From Streptomyces sp. M41(2017) (GTDB lineage Bacteria; Actinomycetota; Actinomycetes; Streptomycetales; Streptomycetaceae): a stretch of 64,000 bases of DNA. The stretch lies in assembly GCF_002078175.1 (NCBI RefSeq), contig NZ_MWFK01000002.1, forward strand, positions 62,001-126,000, given 5' to 3'. Both the position numbers and the translations under genes were made by a program. Of this stretch, positions 57,521-64,000 are shown piece after piece. The notes beneath the pieces were generated by a model, which saw only the letters and a list, made by a program, of their open reading frames with translations, was not told where the DNA came from and ran no database searches. Position 1 is the first letter of the stretch. The number at the start of each line of letters is the position of its first letter.

Positions 57521-57563
57521 CGGTCGGCTCACCTTCACCTACCCGAGTGGGGTGAGCCGACCG
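57521..57563 (-). terminator. Hairpin with 13-bp perfect arms
   Basis: CGGTCGGCTCACC (57521-57533) pairs with GGTGAGCCGACCG (57551-57563) around a 17-base loop. It is the second of two hairpins downstream of the DDAH-like gene and would also act on transcripts coming from the left. Confidence 0.65.
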
Positions 57564-57595
57564 CCGGGCCGGTGATGTGCCCTCTGGCCCGGCGG
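57561..57595 (-). terminator. Hairpin immediately after the DDAH-like gene
   Basis: CCGCCGGGCC (57561-57570) pairs with GGCCCGGCGG (57586-57595), 15-base loop, starting 17 bp past the stop codon. Its left arm overlaps by three bases with the neighbouring hairpin, so only one may form at a time. Confidence 0.65.
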
Positions 57596-57612
57596 CCTTG
57601 TTCGCCGGGCTG

Positions 57613-58461
57613 TCAGGAGAGGTCGAGGGTGCAGCACTTGACGCTGCCGCCGGCTTTGAGGAGCTCGCCGAGGCTGACGCCGATCGGGTTGAAGCCGCGT
57701 TCCTTGAGCCGGCCGATGAGGCCGGTGGCCGCCTGGGGCAGCAGGACGTTGAGGCCGTCGCTGAAGGCGTTGAGGCCGAAGACGGCGGCGTCCTGGGCGT
57801 CGGCGAGGACGGCATCGGGGAACATCTCCCTGAGCACGGCTCGGCTGCCGGGGCTGAAGGCCTGCGGGTAGTACATGATCTCGTCCGCGGAGAGCACCGC
57901 GAGCGCGGTGTCCAGGTGGTAGAAGGCGGGGTCGACCAGGGTCAGGCCGGTCACGGGGAGGCCGAAGAACTCCTGGGCCTCGGCGTGGGAGCGGGCGTCG
58001 GTGCGAAAGCCGGTGCCGGCCAGCATCCGGCGTCCCACACGCAGGTAGTCGCCCTCGCCCTCGTTGATGTGCTCGGGCCACAAGAGTTCGCGGTAGCCGT
58101 TGCGGGCGAACCAGTCGAGGTAGGCGGGGCCTTCCGCGGTGCGCTCGCGGTGACGGAAGCGGGCGCCGAGGACCTTGCCGTCCACCACGGTGGCGCCGTT
58201 GGCGGCGAACACCATGTCCGGGAGGCCCTCGACGGGCTCGACGACCTCGACGGTGTGTCCCAGGGACACGTACAGCTCGCGCAGTTGCTCCCACTGGAGC
58301 AGGGCGGTGGCGGTGTCGGTCGGCTTGTCGGGGTTCATCCACGGGTTGATGCTGTAGGTCACGTCGAAGTACTGCGGGCGGCACATGAGCAGACGGTGCG
58401 GGGTCGCGGTGCGCGGGGTGCGGGGTGTCTGTTCCTGGACTGCGGTGCCGGTCGACGGCAT
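57613..58461 (-). CDS. Dimethylarginine dimethylaminohydrolase/amidinotransferase-family enzyme
   Basis: A 282-residue protein of the guanidino-modifying superfamily. Features: RPQYFDVTYSINPWMNP and LPDMVFAANGATV (substrate pocket), DPAFYHLDTALAVL with the catalytic His, and the C-terminal GGSVKCCTLDL with the nucleophilic Cys. Family members hydrolyse arginine derivatives; close actinobacterial ones are annotated as DDAH, and some relatives convert arginine to ornithine. Here a role in feeding ornithine to the piperazate branch is attractive but inferred; it may equally be ordinary arginine catabolism. It has a strong AGGAGGA ribosome site and is a single-gene unit ended by two hairpins. Confidence 0.85.
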   Translation of the reverse strand: MPSTGTAVQEQTPRTPRTATPHRLLMCRPQYFDVTYSINPWMNPDKPTDTATALLQWEQLRELYVSLGHTVEVVEPVEGLPDMVFAANGATVVDGKVLGARFRHRERTAEGPAYLDWFARNGYRELLWPEHINEGEGDYLRVGRRMLAGTGFRTDARSHAEAQEFFGLPVTGLTLVDPAFYHLDTALAVLSADEIMYYPQAFSPGSRAVLREMFPDAVLADAQDAAVFGLNAFSDGLNVLLPQAATGLIGRLKERGFNPIGVSLGELLKAGGSVKCCTLDLS

Positions 58462-58677
58462 GACGGGTCCTCCTGTGTTCTTCGTGGGAGCAGGGGTGCG
58501 GGCGCGGCGTCGCGGGGTGTGCGGCGCCGGCCCGGCGTGGCCCGGTGGCGGGCCTTCGTGCGAGGCGGGTGCGGGGCCCGACCGGTTCCCGGGGTGACCG
58601 GGGGCTCGGGCCGGGGGCCGCGCGGCGCATCCGGCGCCCCGGCCGGCCGGGGACGCCGCCGGACACGGCCGGCGGAC

Positions 58678-58714
58678 GTCGTCAACTCCCCTTTTCGCAG
58701 GGGTGGTTGATGTC
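58678..58714. promoter_or_regulatory. Imperfect inverted repeat upstream of the DDAH-like gene
   Basis: Left arm GTCGTCAACTCCCCT and right arm AGGGGTGGTTGATGTC around TTTCGC, paired at most positions. It lies about 220 bp upstream of the DDAH-like start and 180 bp downstream of the PPTase stop. It could be an operator for the former or a terminator for the latter. The rest of 58462-58891 shows no clear feature. Confidence 0.45.
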
Positions 58715-58891
58715 CTTGTCCAGGCTAGCGGGGTGGGGCCGGCGGGGGCGCTGTGCTCGATCGGTGTTCAAGCGTTCCCCCACGGCGGCTTCCCCGTGCC
58801 CGCGATGCCGCGCGGTGCCGGCCCGTACCCGCGGTGCCGGCATGGGCCGGTGGTGTGCGGGCGGGGCGGGACCGGTGGGGCGGGTCGGGTG

Positions 58892-59737
58892 TCAGGGCAG
58901 GATCGGTGCCGGGTCGGGCAGGGCGATCAGCTGGGGCACGCTGCGGCTCCAGGGGAAGCCGTGGTGGAGCTGGAGCACGGCGGGCGAGGTGGGGTCGACG
59001 ATCACCGCGACGGCGGCCAGCACGTCGGGGGCCGGTTCCAGTTCCAGAAACCGCCAGCGCGGGGCGCCTTCGCTGTCGTCGTGGGGAGGTGTGAAGCCCA
59101 GGACGCCGTTGTCCTCGGCCAGTTCGAAGGCGAACGAGTCGAAGGGCAGGCCAAGGCCCAGGCCGCGGGCCTTGGAGTAGGCCTCCTTGAGCGTCCACAG
59201 GCGCAGCACCCGGCGGTCCTGGGGCCGGCCGGGGGGCGCCTTGGCCACCCACTGCTGTTCGGTGGGCGCGAAGGTGTCGACGACGGCGCTCAGGCCGCGG
59301 TCGCCGCGGTCCAGACGTTCGACGTCCACACCGATGCGGTGGCGGCGCACCATGCCGAGCAGGTTGTGCCCGTGGGTGTGGGAGAGGTTGAAGTCGAGTT
59401 TGCGGCCGCCGCGCAGCAGCCCCTCGGGGGGTTTGCGGAAGAAGGGGCGGCCGCGGGGCGAACGCCAGATCACCGCCTCCGACTCGGGCACGCCCGTCTC
59501 CAGGGCCAGCACGCGGCGCACCAGGACGTGCGCGATGAGGTACTGGTGACGGTCGCGTTCGAACAGGAAGCGTTCGGCGAGTTCGCGTTCGGGTGCGTCC
59601 AGCCAGGCCCCTGCCAGGATTTGGGCGAACTCGGCGGCGAGTTCCTCGTTGGTGCAGAACCAGAGTTTGACCGGCGGGGCCCGGTCGGGTTCCCCGGGTC
59701 CGGCCGGATGGCCGCGGTGCAGGACGGTGGGCTGCAT
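58892..59737 (-). CDS. Sfp-type 4'-phosphopantetheinyl transferase
   Basis: A 281-residue PPTase that would convert apo carrier domains to the holo form. Signatures: FNLSHTHG, IGVDVERLDRGD (metal/CoA site) and LWTLKEAYSKARGLGL, with downstream FAFELAED. About 25 N-terminal residues are not conserved, so the Met before KLWF may be too far upstream. Its start overlaps the stop of the ketosynthase-like gene by ATGA, so it is made with that protein and the tandem ACP. It may serve only those ACPs or all carrier domains of the cluster. Confidence 0.93.
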   Translation of the reverse strand: MQPTVLHRGHPAGPGEPDRAPPVKLWFCTNEELAAEFAQILAGAWLDAPERELAERFLFERDRHQYLIAHVLVRRVLALETGVPESEAVIWRSPRGRPFFRKPPEGLLRGGRKLDFNLSHTHGHNLLGMVRRHRIGVDVERLDRGDRGLSAVVDTFAPTEQQWVAKAPPGRPQDRRVLRLWTLKEAYSKARGLGLGLPFDSFAFELAEDNGVLGFTPPHDDSEGAPRWRFLELEPAPDVLAAVAVIVDPTSPAVLQLHHGFPWSRSVPQLIALPDPAPILP

Positions 59738-62112
59738 CAGCTCGGCTCCCCCGCCACGCCGGCCCGACCGGCCTCGTCCGCCGGGGCGGCGGTGGGGTGG
59801 GTGTCGCCCAGCCACAGCGGACGGCGCAGGAGAGGCGACGGGGGCAGGGGCACCACCATGGCGCCGGCGCCGGCGCGCCGCTCCAGGGCGGCCCAGTCGA
59901 CGGGCAGGCCCGACAGCCACAGCCGCCTCAGCTGCTCCAGCCGCCCGGCGTGCCACAGCGCGGCCAGGTAGTCGCCGGTCTCGGGCACGCCGGCGAGGGC
60001 GTAGGGGTCGTGCGGGGCCGAGCGCAGGTCGGCGCTGACGATCCCCTCACCCTGCGTGCTCTGCCCATCCTGCGTGCTGTGCGTGCCGTGCGGTCGGGCC
60101 GCGAACCGGGTCAGTGCCGTGTGGAGTTGGGGCAGGTCGCGGACGGTCAGGGCGAGTCGGCAGGGCAGTGCGGCACGGCCCGTGCGCAGGGTCCGGGCCA
60201 GCGCTCCGAGCGAGGGCGGCGGGCCCACGGCGGGTGCGGGGGCCGGCTTCGGGCCGGGGGCGGATGCCGGGGTGGCGGGCGTGCCCCCGTCGGGGGTGGT
60301 GTCCGGGGTGGTGGGTGGGGTGGTGCGGTCGGCGGGTCGCGTGCCGGCCGGGGCGATCGGTTCGGCGGGTCGGGTGGTGGCGGGGGCGATCCAGTCGGCG
60401 AGGCGGGCGGCCAGCGCCGCGAGGTGGGCCGGGGTGGGCGCGGACAGCAGCACGAGTTCCTCACCCGCCGCCTGTTCCGGACCGGACCCCGGCACCTGCA
60501 CCGGTGCCGGTGCCGGTACGGGTGCCGGTGCGGGTGTCGGCCGGGGGGTGGTGGGGCCGGTCTGCGGGGGCGGGAACTCCTCGAGGAGGGCTGTGACGCG
60601 GGGGCCGTGGGCGGGGGCGAGTTCGACGAGGGCGGTGCGCGGCAGTTCCTGTCCGTGCGGGGTGCGCGGGCGGGGCCAGGCCTTGGCGGCGGGGCGGCCC
60701 GGTGCGGGTGCGAGGGTGGCGGTGCGCAGCTGGAGGACGGCGGAGGTCAGGGCCGCGATCCCGGTGGCCGCGCCGGCGTCGCCGATGCGGCGCGCGGTCG
60801 TCGCCGCGTTCTCGCGGACGCCGGGGCCGGGGGCGGGCGGGCCGGACTGCCGGGAGGGTGCGGGGTGGTGGGGGCGTGGGCCGGTGGTGTCGCTGAGTAC
60901 GGCGTGGATGTGGTCGCCGTCGGCGAGGGCCCGGGCGAGGGGCTTGAGGACGAGGGCGCCGGCTCCCTCGCCGGCCGTGTCGCGGGCGCGCGAGGGGTGC
61001 AGCAGCAGTTCGACGCCGCCGGCGACGGCGGCGGCGCATTCTCCGCGCCGCAGGGCGCCGACGGCAAGGTGCACGGCGGTGAGTGCGGAGGTGGCGGCGC
61101 TGTCGACGGCGTGAGCGGGGCCGCTGAGGCGCAGGCGGGCGGCGAGGCCGGCGGCGAGGTCGCCGTGGCCGGCGGCGGGCATCGGCCGGCCACGGCTCCA
61201 GTCCTGGGCGGCGAGCAGGGCGTAGTCGGCGGAGCTCACGCCGGCGAATACGCCCACGGCGCGGGGGCTGCCGTCGGGTCCGGTCAGAGCGTCCAGGCGG
61301 GAGCCGGTGCAGCCGGCGTCCTCCAGGGCCTCCCAGACGATCTCCTGGAACAGGCGTGCCTGGGGGTCCATCAGGGCGGCTTCGGCGGGGTCCAGTTGGA
61401 AGAACTCGGCGTCGAACTCGGCTGCCCCGGCCAGGAAGTGGCCGCGCAGGCCGGGTTCGAGCAGGGATCCGCCGGGCCGGTCCAGCGGCCCGGCACAGGA
61501 GGTGTCCCGCCCCTCGCGCAGGTTGTGCCAGTGCAGGTGCAGGTCGGGCGCGCCGGGGTAGCGTCCGGCGATCCCCACCACGGCGTACCGGTCCAGGTCC
61601 GTTTCGGGTCCGTCGGCGCCGACGGCACCTGTTTCCCGGCTGCGGGCGTCTCCCGCCGGCCGGCCCACCGGGTCGCAGGTGTCCCGCGTCATCGGGGTGG
61701 AGGGGTCCTGTGCCGGCGGGGCGGAGGTGGTGGTTCGGGCCGCCGGGGCGGACGGTGTGGTGGGGGCGGGCGCGGGTGCGGTCCGCGCGTGCGCGGGCCG
61801 GGCCGGTGCGGCCGGGGCCGGGTGGTTGACCGGGGCAGGCGTCGCCGACCGCGCCTGCCCCGGCGCCGCCTCCCCCGCCGGTGCCGCGTTGCGTGCGAGG
61901 CCGGCCGGCGGGGACTGCGTGCTGCCGGTCCCGCCTCCGGCGGGCCGGTTGGCACCGCGGGCGGGCAACGGCTGCTGCGGGCCCGGGTGCCGGGGGGCGG
62001 TGGTGGACATCAGGGCCGTGAGGATGCGGACGGCCTGTGCCCGTTCCAGACGTCCCGCCTTGAAGCGGGTGAGGACTTCGCGTTCGTCCATGAGATCCGC
62101 TGTGACGTCCAT
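59737..62112 (-). CDS. Ketosynthase-like protein lacking all catalytic residues
   Basis: A 791-residue protein. The N-terminus has a small helical motif (EVLTRFKAGRLERAQAVRIL), then a Pro/Ala/Thr-rich linker to about residue 170. A KS fold follows, including YAVVGIAGRYPGAPDLH, FFQLDPAEAALMDPQARLF and VAGGVELLLHPSRARDTAGE. The nucleophile segment is AVDSAATSAL (near 339), with Ala for Cys. EAHGTGT is absent, and the NIGHT segment reads IGDAGAATG (near 443), so both His are lost. A long disordered linker leads to a post-KS region ending LSGLPVDWAALERRAG. No AT or ACP is present. It may be a scaffold or gatekeeping partner. It lies 12 bp after the tandem ACP gene. Confidence 0.85.
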   Translation of the reverse strand: MDVTADLMDEREVLTRFKAGRLERAQAVRILTALMSTTAPRHPGPQQPLPARGANRPAGGGTGSTQSPPAGLARNAAPAGEAAPGQARSATPAPVNHPAPAAPARPAHARTAPAPAPTTPSAPAARTTTSAPPAQDPSTPMTRDTCDPVGRPAGDARSRETGAVGADGPETDLDRYAVVGIAGRYPGAPDLHLHWHNLREGRDTSCAGPLDRPGGSLLEPGLRGHFLAGAAEFDAEFFQLDPAEAALMDPQARLFQEIVWEALEDAGCTGSRLDALTGPDGSPRAVGVFAGVSSADYALLAAQDWSRGRPMPAAGHGDLAAGLAARLRLSGPAHAVDSAATSALTAVHLAVGALRRGECAAAVAGGVELLLHPSRARDTAGEGAGALVLKPLARALADGDHIHAVLSDTTGPRPHHPAPSRQSGPPAPGPGVRENAATTARRIGDAGAATGIAALTSAVLQLRTATLAPAPGRPAAKAWPRPRTPHGQELPRTALVELAPAHGPRVTALLEEFPPPQTGPTTPRPTPAPAPVPAPAPVQVPGSGPEQAAGEELVLLSAPTPAHLAALAARLADWIAPATTRPAEPIAPAGTRPADRTTPPTTPDTTPDGGTPATPASAPGPKPAPAPAVGPPPSLGALARTLRTGRAALPCRLALTVRDLPQLHTALTRFAARPHGTHSTQDGQSTQGEGIVSADLRSAPHDPYALAGVPETGDYLAALWHAGRLEQLRRLWLSGLPVDWAALERRAGAGAMVVPLPPSPLLRRPLWLGDTHPTAAPADEAGRAGVAGEPS

Positions 62113-62124
62113 GGGTCGGCTTCT

Positions 62125-62874
62125 TCAGTCCCGGTGCGAGAGCTGGCCCAGCGCGTCGTCGATGGACAGCCATCCGGCGCGCACCGCGTCCAGCAGGGCA
62201 CCGATGCCCAGCGGGGCGGCTCCCGGCACCGTCACGCCCAGCAGGGCGGGCAGGATCTCGGGGACCTGGTGCGGCGGGGCGGCGGCGACGATGTGCACCG
62301 CGAGGCTGACGAGGTCGGGGTGGTCGTAGAGGGTGCCGGCGGGTTCCTGCAGCCCGTAGATCCGGTTGACGGCGGCGACGAACTCCGAGGCGATGACGGA
62401 GTCGACGCCGAGCAGGGTGAAGGCGGCCTCGGTGTGGATGTCCCAGGGGTCGCAGCACAGGATGCGGGCGAGTTCCTCGCGCAGCGTCTCCAGCACCGGC
62501 CCGACCGCGTCGTCGTGCGTCTGTGCCGGCAGGGCGGTGGACGCCAGGGGGCGGGCGGGCGCGGGATGTCCGCCCGCGGCGGCCGCGGCGTGCGGGAGCA
62601 CGGTGCGCGCCAGGTGACGGGCCAGAGCGGCGGGCGTGGGGTGGTCGAGCAGGACGTCGGCGCGCACGTCGGTGCCGTAGTGGCCGTTGAGCGCGGCGAC
62701 GAACTGGACGGACAGCAGCGAGCCGAGGCCCAGCAGCCGGAAGGTCTCCTCCGGGTCGATCCGCTCCGGCGTGATCCGCAGGACGTCGGCGAGGACCACG
62801 ACGAGTGAGCCGAGCAGCTGCTCGTGCGCCCCATCGGAGGCAGCCGGGCGGGGGAACTGGCTTTCATCGTGCAT
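62125..62874 (-). CDS. Tandem acyl carrier protein (ACP-ACP) with C-terminal docking motif
   Basis: A 249-residue protein with two ACP domains: LGLGSLLSVQF (Ser52) and LGVDSVIASEF (Ser159), separated by an Ala/Pro/His-rich linker. Both have the Ser for phosphopantetheine; the first has GLGS instead of GxDS. The last 30 residues (LLDAVRAGWLSIDDALGQL) resemble the helical motif at the N-terminus of the next protein, so the two may dock. It is the first gene of the ACP-ACP / KS-like / PPTase operon. Duplicated ACPs usually raise flux or mark a branching step; its substrate here is unknown. Confidence 0.88.
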   Translation of the reverse strand: MHDESQFPRPAASDGAHEQLLGSLVVVLADVLRITPERIDPEETFRLLGLGSLLSVQFVAALNGHYGTDVRADVLLDHPTPAALARHLARTVLPHAAAAAGGHPAPARPLASTALPAQTHDDAVGPVLETLREELARILCCDPWDIHTEAAFTLLGVDSVIASEFVAAVNRIYGLQEPAGTLYDHPDLVSLAVHIVAAAPPHQVPEILPALLGVTVPGAAPLGIGALLDAVRAGWLSIDDALGQLSHRD

Positions 62875-63473
62875 GACTTGGCTCCAAGGGTTCCGTCCTG
62901 CAGGCCGAAGGCGGGAACAGCAGCGGTACGTCCCCTCCGCGGACGCCCGCCCGGCCGGGACGGCCGGCCACACCGGCTCCGGATGAAGGGGCGAACCGGT
63001 AGTGCCGTCGGGCTTCCTCAAGACCAAACCATACCCGCTGTTTTGGAAGAGTTCCAGGGCTCACCTTGAGACCACCTTGAGAGATCCACCCTCGCAGGTC
63101 CGTCTTCAAGTCACCCCAAATAGGATTCAATTGGGGCAGTTCTCGTTCAAAAACCAGCAGACCGCGCGCCCTGTTTATGTCTCGCGGCGGACGACCGGTC
63201 CCGACGTAACTCCCCGGGTGTCAGATCGCCCCTTACGGGAGGGGTGGTAAACAGGCATGGCGGTCTGTATTGGGGTGCAGGGGGTGGCCCGGAGGAAAGC
63301 CCGGTCGCGGGCCCGGCGGGGTGAACAGGGCACGGGCCGGGTCTGCCTGAGCCCGCGTCATACCGGCCACGGCCCCGTGCACATCCCGCGCGGTCCCGCG
63401 CACACGGAGGCGCCCGCCCCGGTCGGCGGACGACGGGGACGGGCGGTGCACGCCGGCGGAACGATCGCGCGCG
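62875..63473. promoter_or_regulatory. Upstream region of the tandem-ACP operon
   Basis: 599 bp without a gene and less GC-rich in its middle (63000-63180). It contains 11-bp-spaced ACCTTGAG repeats (63063-63081), a TCTTCAAG word at 63103, and an inverted repeat CCCCAA/TTGGGG at 63114-63136. A GTCC/GGAC near-palindrome at 62929-62945 lacks the spacing of the seven operators. Confidence 0.5.
63063..63081 (-). promoter_or_regulatory. Direct repeats spaced 11 bp, SARP-like
   Basis: ACCTTGAG at 63063 and again at 63074; on the minus strand CTCAAGGT twice with an 11-bp period. This matches the spacing and TCAAG core of many SARP binding sites. They lie about 190 bp upstream of the tandem ACP gene. 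Confidence 0.45.
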
Positions 63474-63704
63474 TCAGCCGGGTGCGGGCGCCTCGATATC
63501 GAGCTCGACCCTGTTCCCGCCGAAATCGGCGATCAGGCGCAGGTCGGCGTTGACGGCCCCGAGGTAGCGCTGAATGGTGGCCAGTTCCAGTTGATGGACC
63601 GGGGTCCGTTCGATCCGGGAGACGTTCGACTGCTGGATCTTCATCAGGTCCGCCACCTGGACCTGAGTCAGCCCCTGGGACCGGCGCAGTTCAGCGAGAG
63701 TCAC
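63474..63704 (-). CDS. Small XRE-family helix-turn-helix regulator
   Basis: A 76-residue protein from GTG 63704. The helix-turn-helix is LTQVQVADLMKIQQSNVSRIE, followed by a short helical tail ending VELDIEAPAPG. Longer in-frame starts exist to 63806 but lie inside the Uma2 gene. Its start overlaps the end of the upstream Uma2 gene by 14 bp, so the two are co-translated. Such small XRE proteins often accompany toxin or nuclease genes. Confidence 0.78.
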   Translation of the reverse strand: MTLAELRRSQGLTQVQVADLMKIQQSNVSRIERTPVHQLELATIQRYLGAVNADLRLIADFGGNRVELDIEAPAPG

Positions 63705-64000
63705 GGCCGCTCCCGCTGTCGCCGTAGCGGGTGAACCGGCTGGTGTCGATGTGCCACGGGCCGATCTCGACGCTTTTGCCGAACGGGTATTGCCTGTGCG
63801 TGGCATAGCTGGGGCCTTCAGGGGCGGCGTAGGGCTCGGTGTGGGCGTGGACAGTCCCTGTACGAGGGTCGACGATCAGATAGTGCGGGATCCCCATGGC
63901 CGGGTAGTCGCGGAGCTTTCCCTCGTAATCGTTCTCCGGGTTCGCCCGCGAGACGACCTCGCAGACCATGAGAACGTCGCCCGGCCGGGCCGGTTCGTCT
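63691..64000 (-). CDS. Uma2 family putative endonuclease (cut by right edge)
   Basis: The C-terminal 100 or so residues of a Uma2/DUF820 protein; the 5' end is outside the window. VCEVVSRANPENDYEGKLRDYPAMGIPHYLIVDPRTG matches the C-terminal half of the protein at 16.3 kb closely, including the ExVSxxN and K positions of the nuclease-like core. It is followed by an overlapping XRE gene. Confidence 0.8.
   Translation of the reverse strand, partial: DEPARPGDVLMVCEVVSRANPENDYEGKLRDYPAMGIPHYLIVDPRTGTVHAHTEPYAAPEGPSYATHRQYPFGKSVEIGPWHIDTSRFTRYGDSGSGRDSR

Larger units (their letters stand above)
57005..57612. other. 608-bp stretch with terminators but no gene
   Basis: No supported reading frame. 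Its right-hand end holds two successive hairpins (57521-57563 and 57561-57595) just past the stop of the minus-strand hydrolase. The remainder looks like degraded coding sequence without recognisable identity. Confidence 0.5.

Noticed and set aside
62929..62945. CGTCCCCTCCGCGGACG as an operator for the tandem-ACP operon
   Set aside because: Spacing is 7 bases and the centre is not palindromic; too weak to count.

Overview
This is a very GC-rich actinobacterial window, almost certainly Streptomyces or a close relative. The evidence is strong third-position GC, frequent GTG starts, translationally coupled ATGA/GTGA overlaps, and Streptomyces-typical accessory genes (DUF5753 XRE regulators, DUF6879, Uma2, LmbU-type regulators). 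It holds most of a hybrid type I PKS-NRPS gene cluster whose signature is piperazic acid (Piz).

Layout. 1-13.0 kb, minus strand: free PCP, P450, type II thioesterase, KSQ-AT-ACP loading module, KS-AT-DH-KR-ACP extension module, and a further PKS cut by the left edge. 13.0-13.45 kb: divergent promoter region. 13.45-15.5 kb: FAD aromatic-type monooxygenase followed by a decayed partial copy of its own 3' end. 15.5-16.9 kb: inserted toxin-antitoxin pair and a Uma2 gene. 17.0-38.5 kb, minus strand: FAD oxidoreductase, three NRPS proteins (C-A-T-E-C-A-T, C-A-T-E-C-A-T, C-A-T-TE) and a second type II TE. 38.8-41.9 kb, minus strand: MbtH protein, LmbU-type regulator, free-standing A domain, free PCP. 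42-46.2 kb: accessory genes and remnants. 46.9-50.2 kb: third type II TE, a secreted serine-hydrolase-like protein lacking its catalytic residues, and a second LmbU-type regulator. 50.2-54.2 kb: KtzT-like piperazate synthase, KtzI-like ornithine N-hydroxylase and acetylglutamate kinase with a tiny Arg-rich leader ORF. 54.1-57.0 kb: accessory genes including a second toxin-antitoxin pair. 57.6-62.9 kb, minus strand: DDAH-like hydrolase, Sfp-type PPTase, a ketosynthase-like protein without catalytic residues and a tandem ACP protein. Right edge: XRE regulator and a truncated Uma2 gene.

How the genes may work together. Acetylglutamate kinase (and perhaps the DDAH-like enzyme) would feed ornithine. 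The flavin N-hydroxylase and the heme-type synthase would convert ornithine to Piz. Specificity codes read by eye from the five modular A domains are Piz, Gly, Piz, Piz, Thr. With the two epimerase domains this predicts D-Piz - Gly - D-Piz - L-Piz - Thr, then TE release. The free A domain, free PCPs and P450 could supply a further, beta-hydroxylated residue, and the KSQ-started PKS an acyl side chain. This is the general plan of azinothricin/dentigerumycin-type cyclic hexadepsipeptides, but the exact product is inferred.

The most striking regulatory observation is a set of seven 18-bp palindromes (consensus YGTCCSGYCGRCRGGACR) found only in the promoter regions of the PKS, NRPS, MbtH, piperazate and kinase operons. 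It is a candidate cluster-specific operator, plausibly for the two LmbU-type proteins. The most unusual enzymology is the operon of tandem ACP, triply dead ketosynthase-like protein and PPTase at 58.9-62.9 kb.
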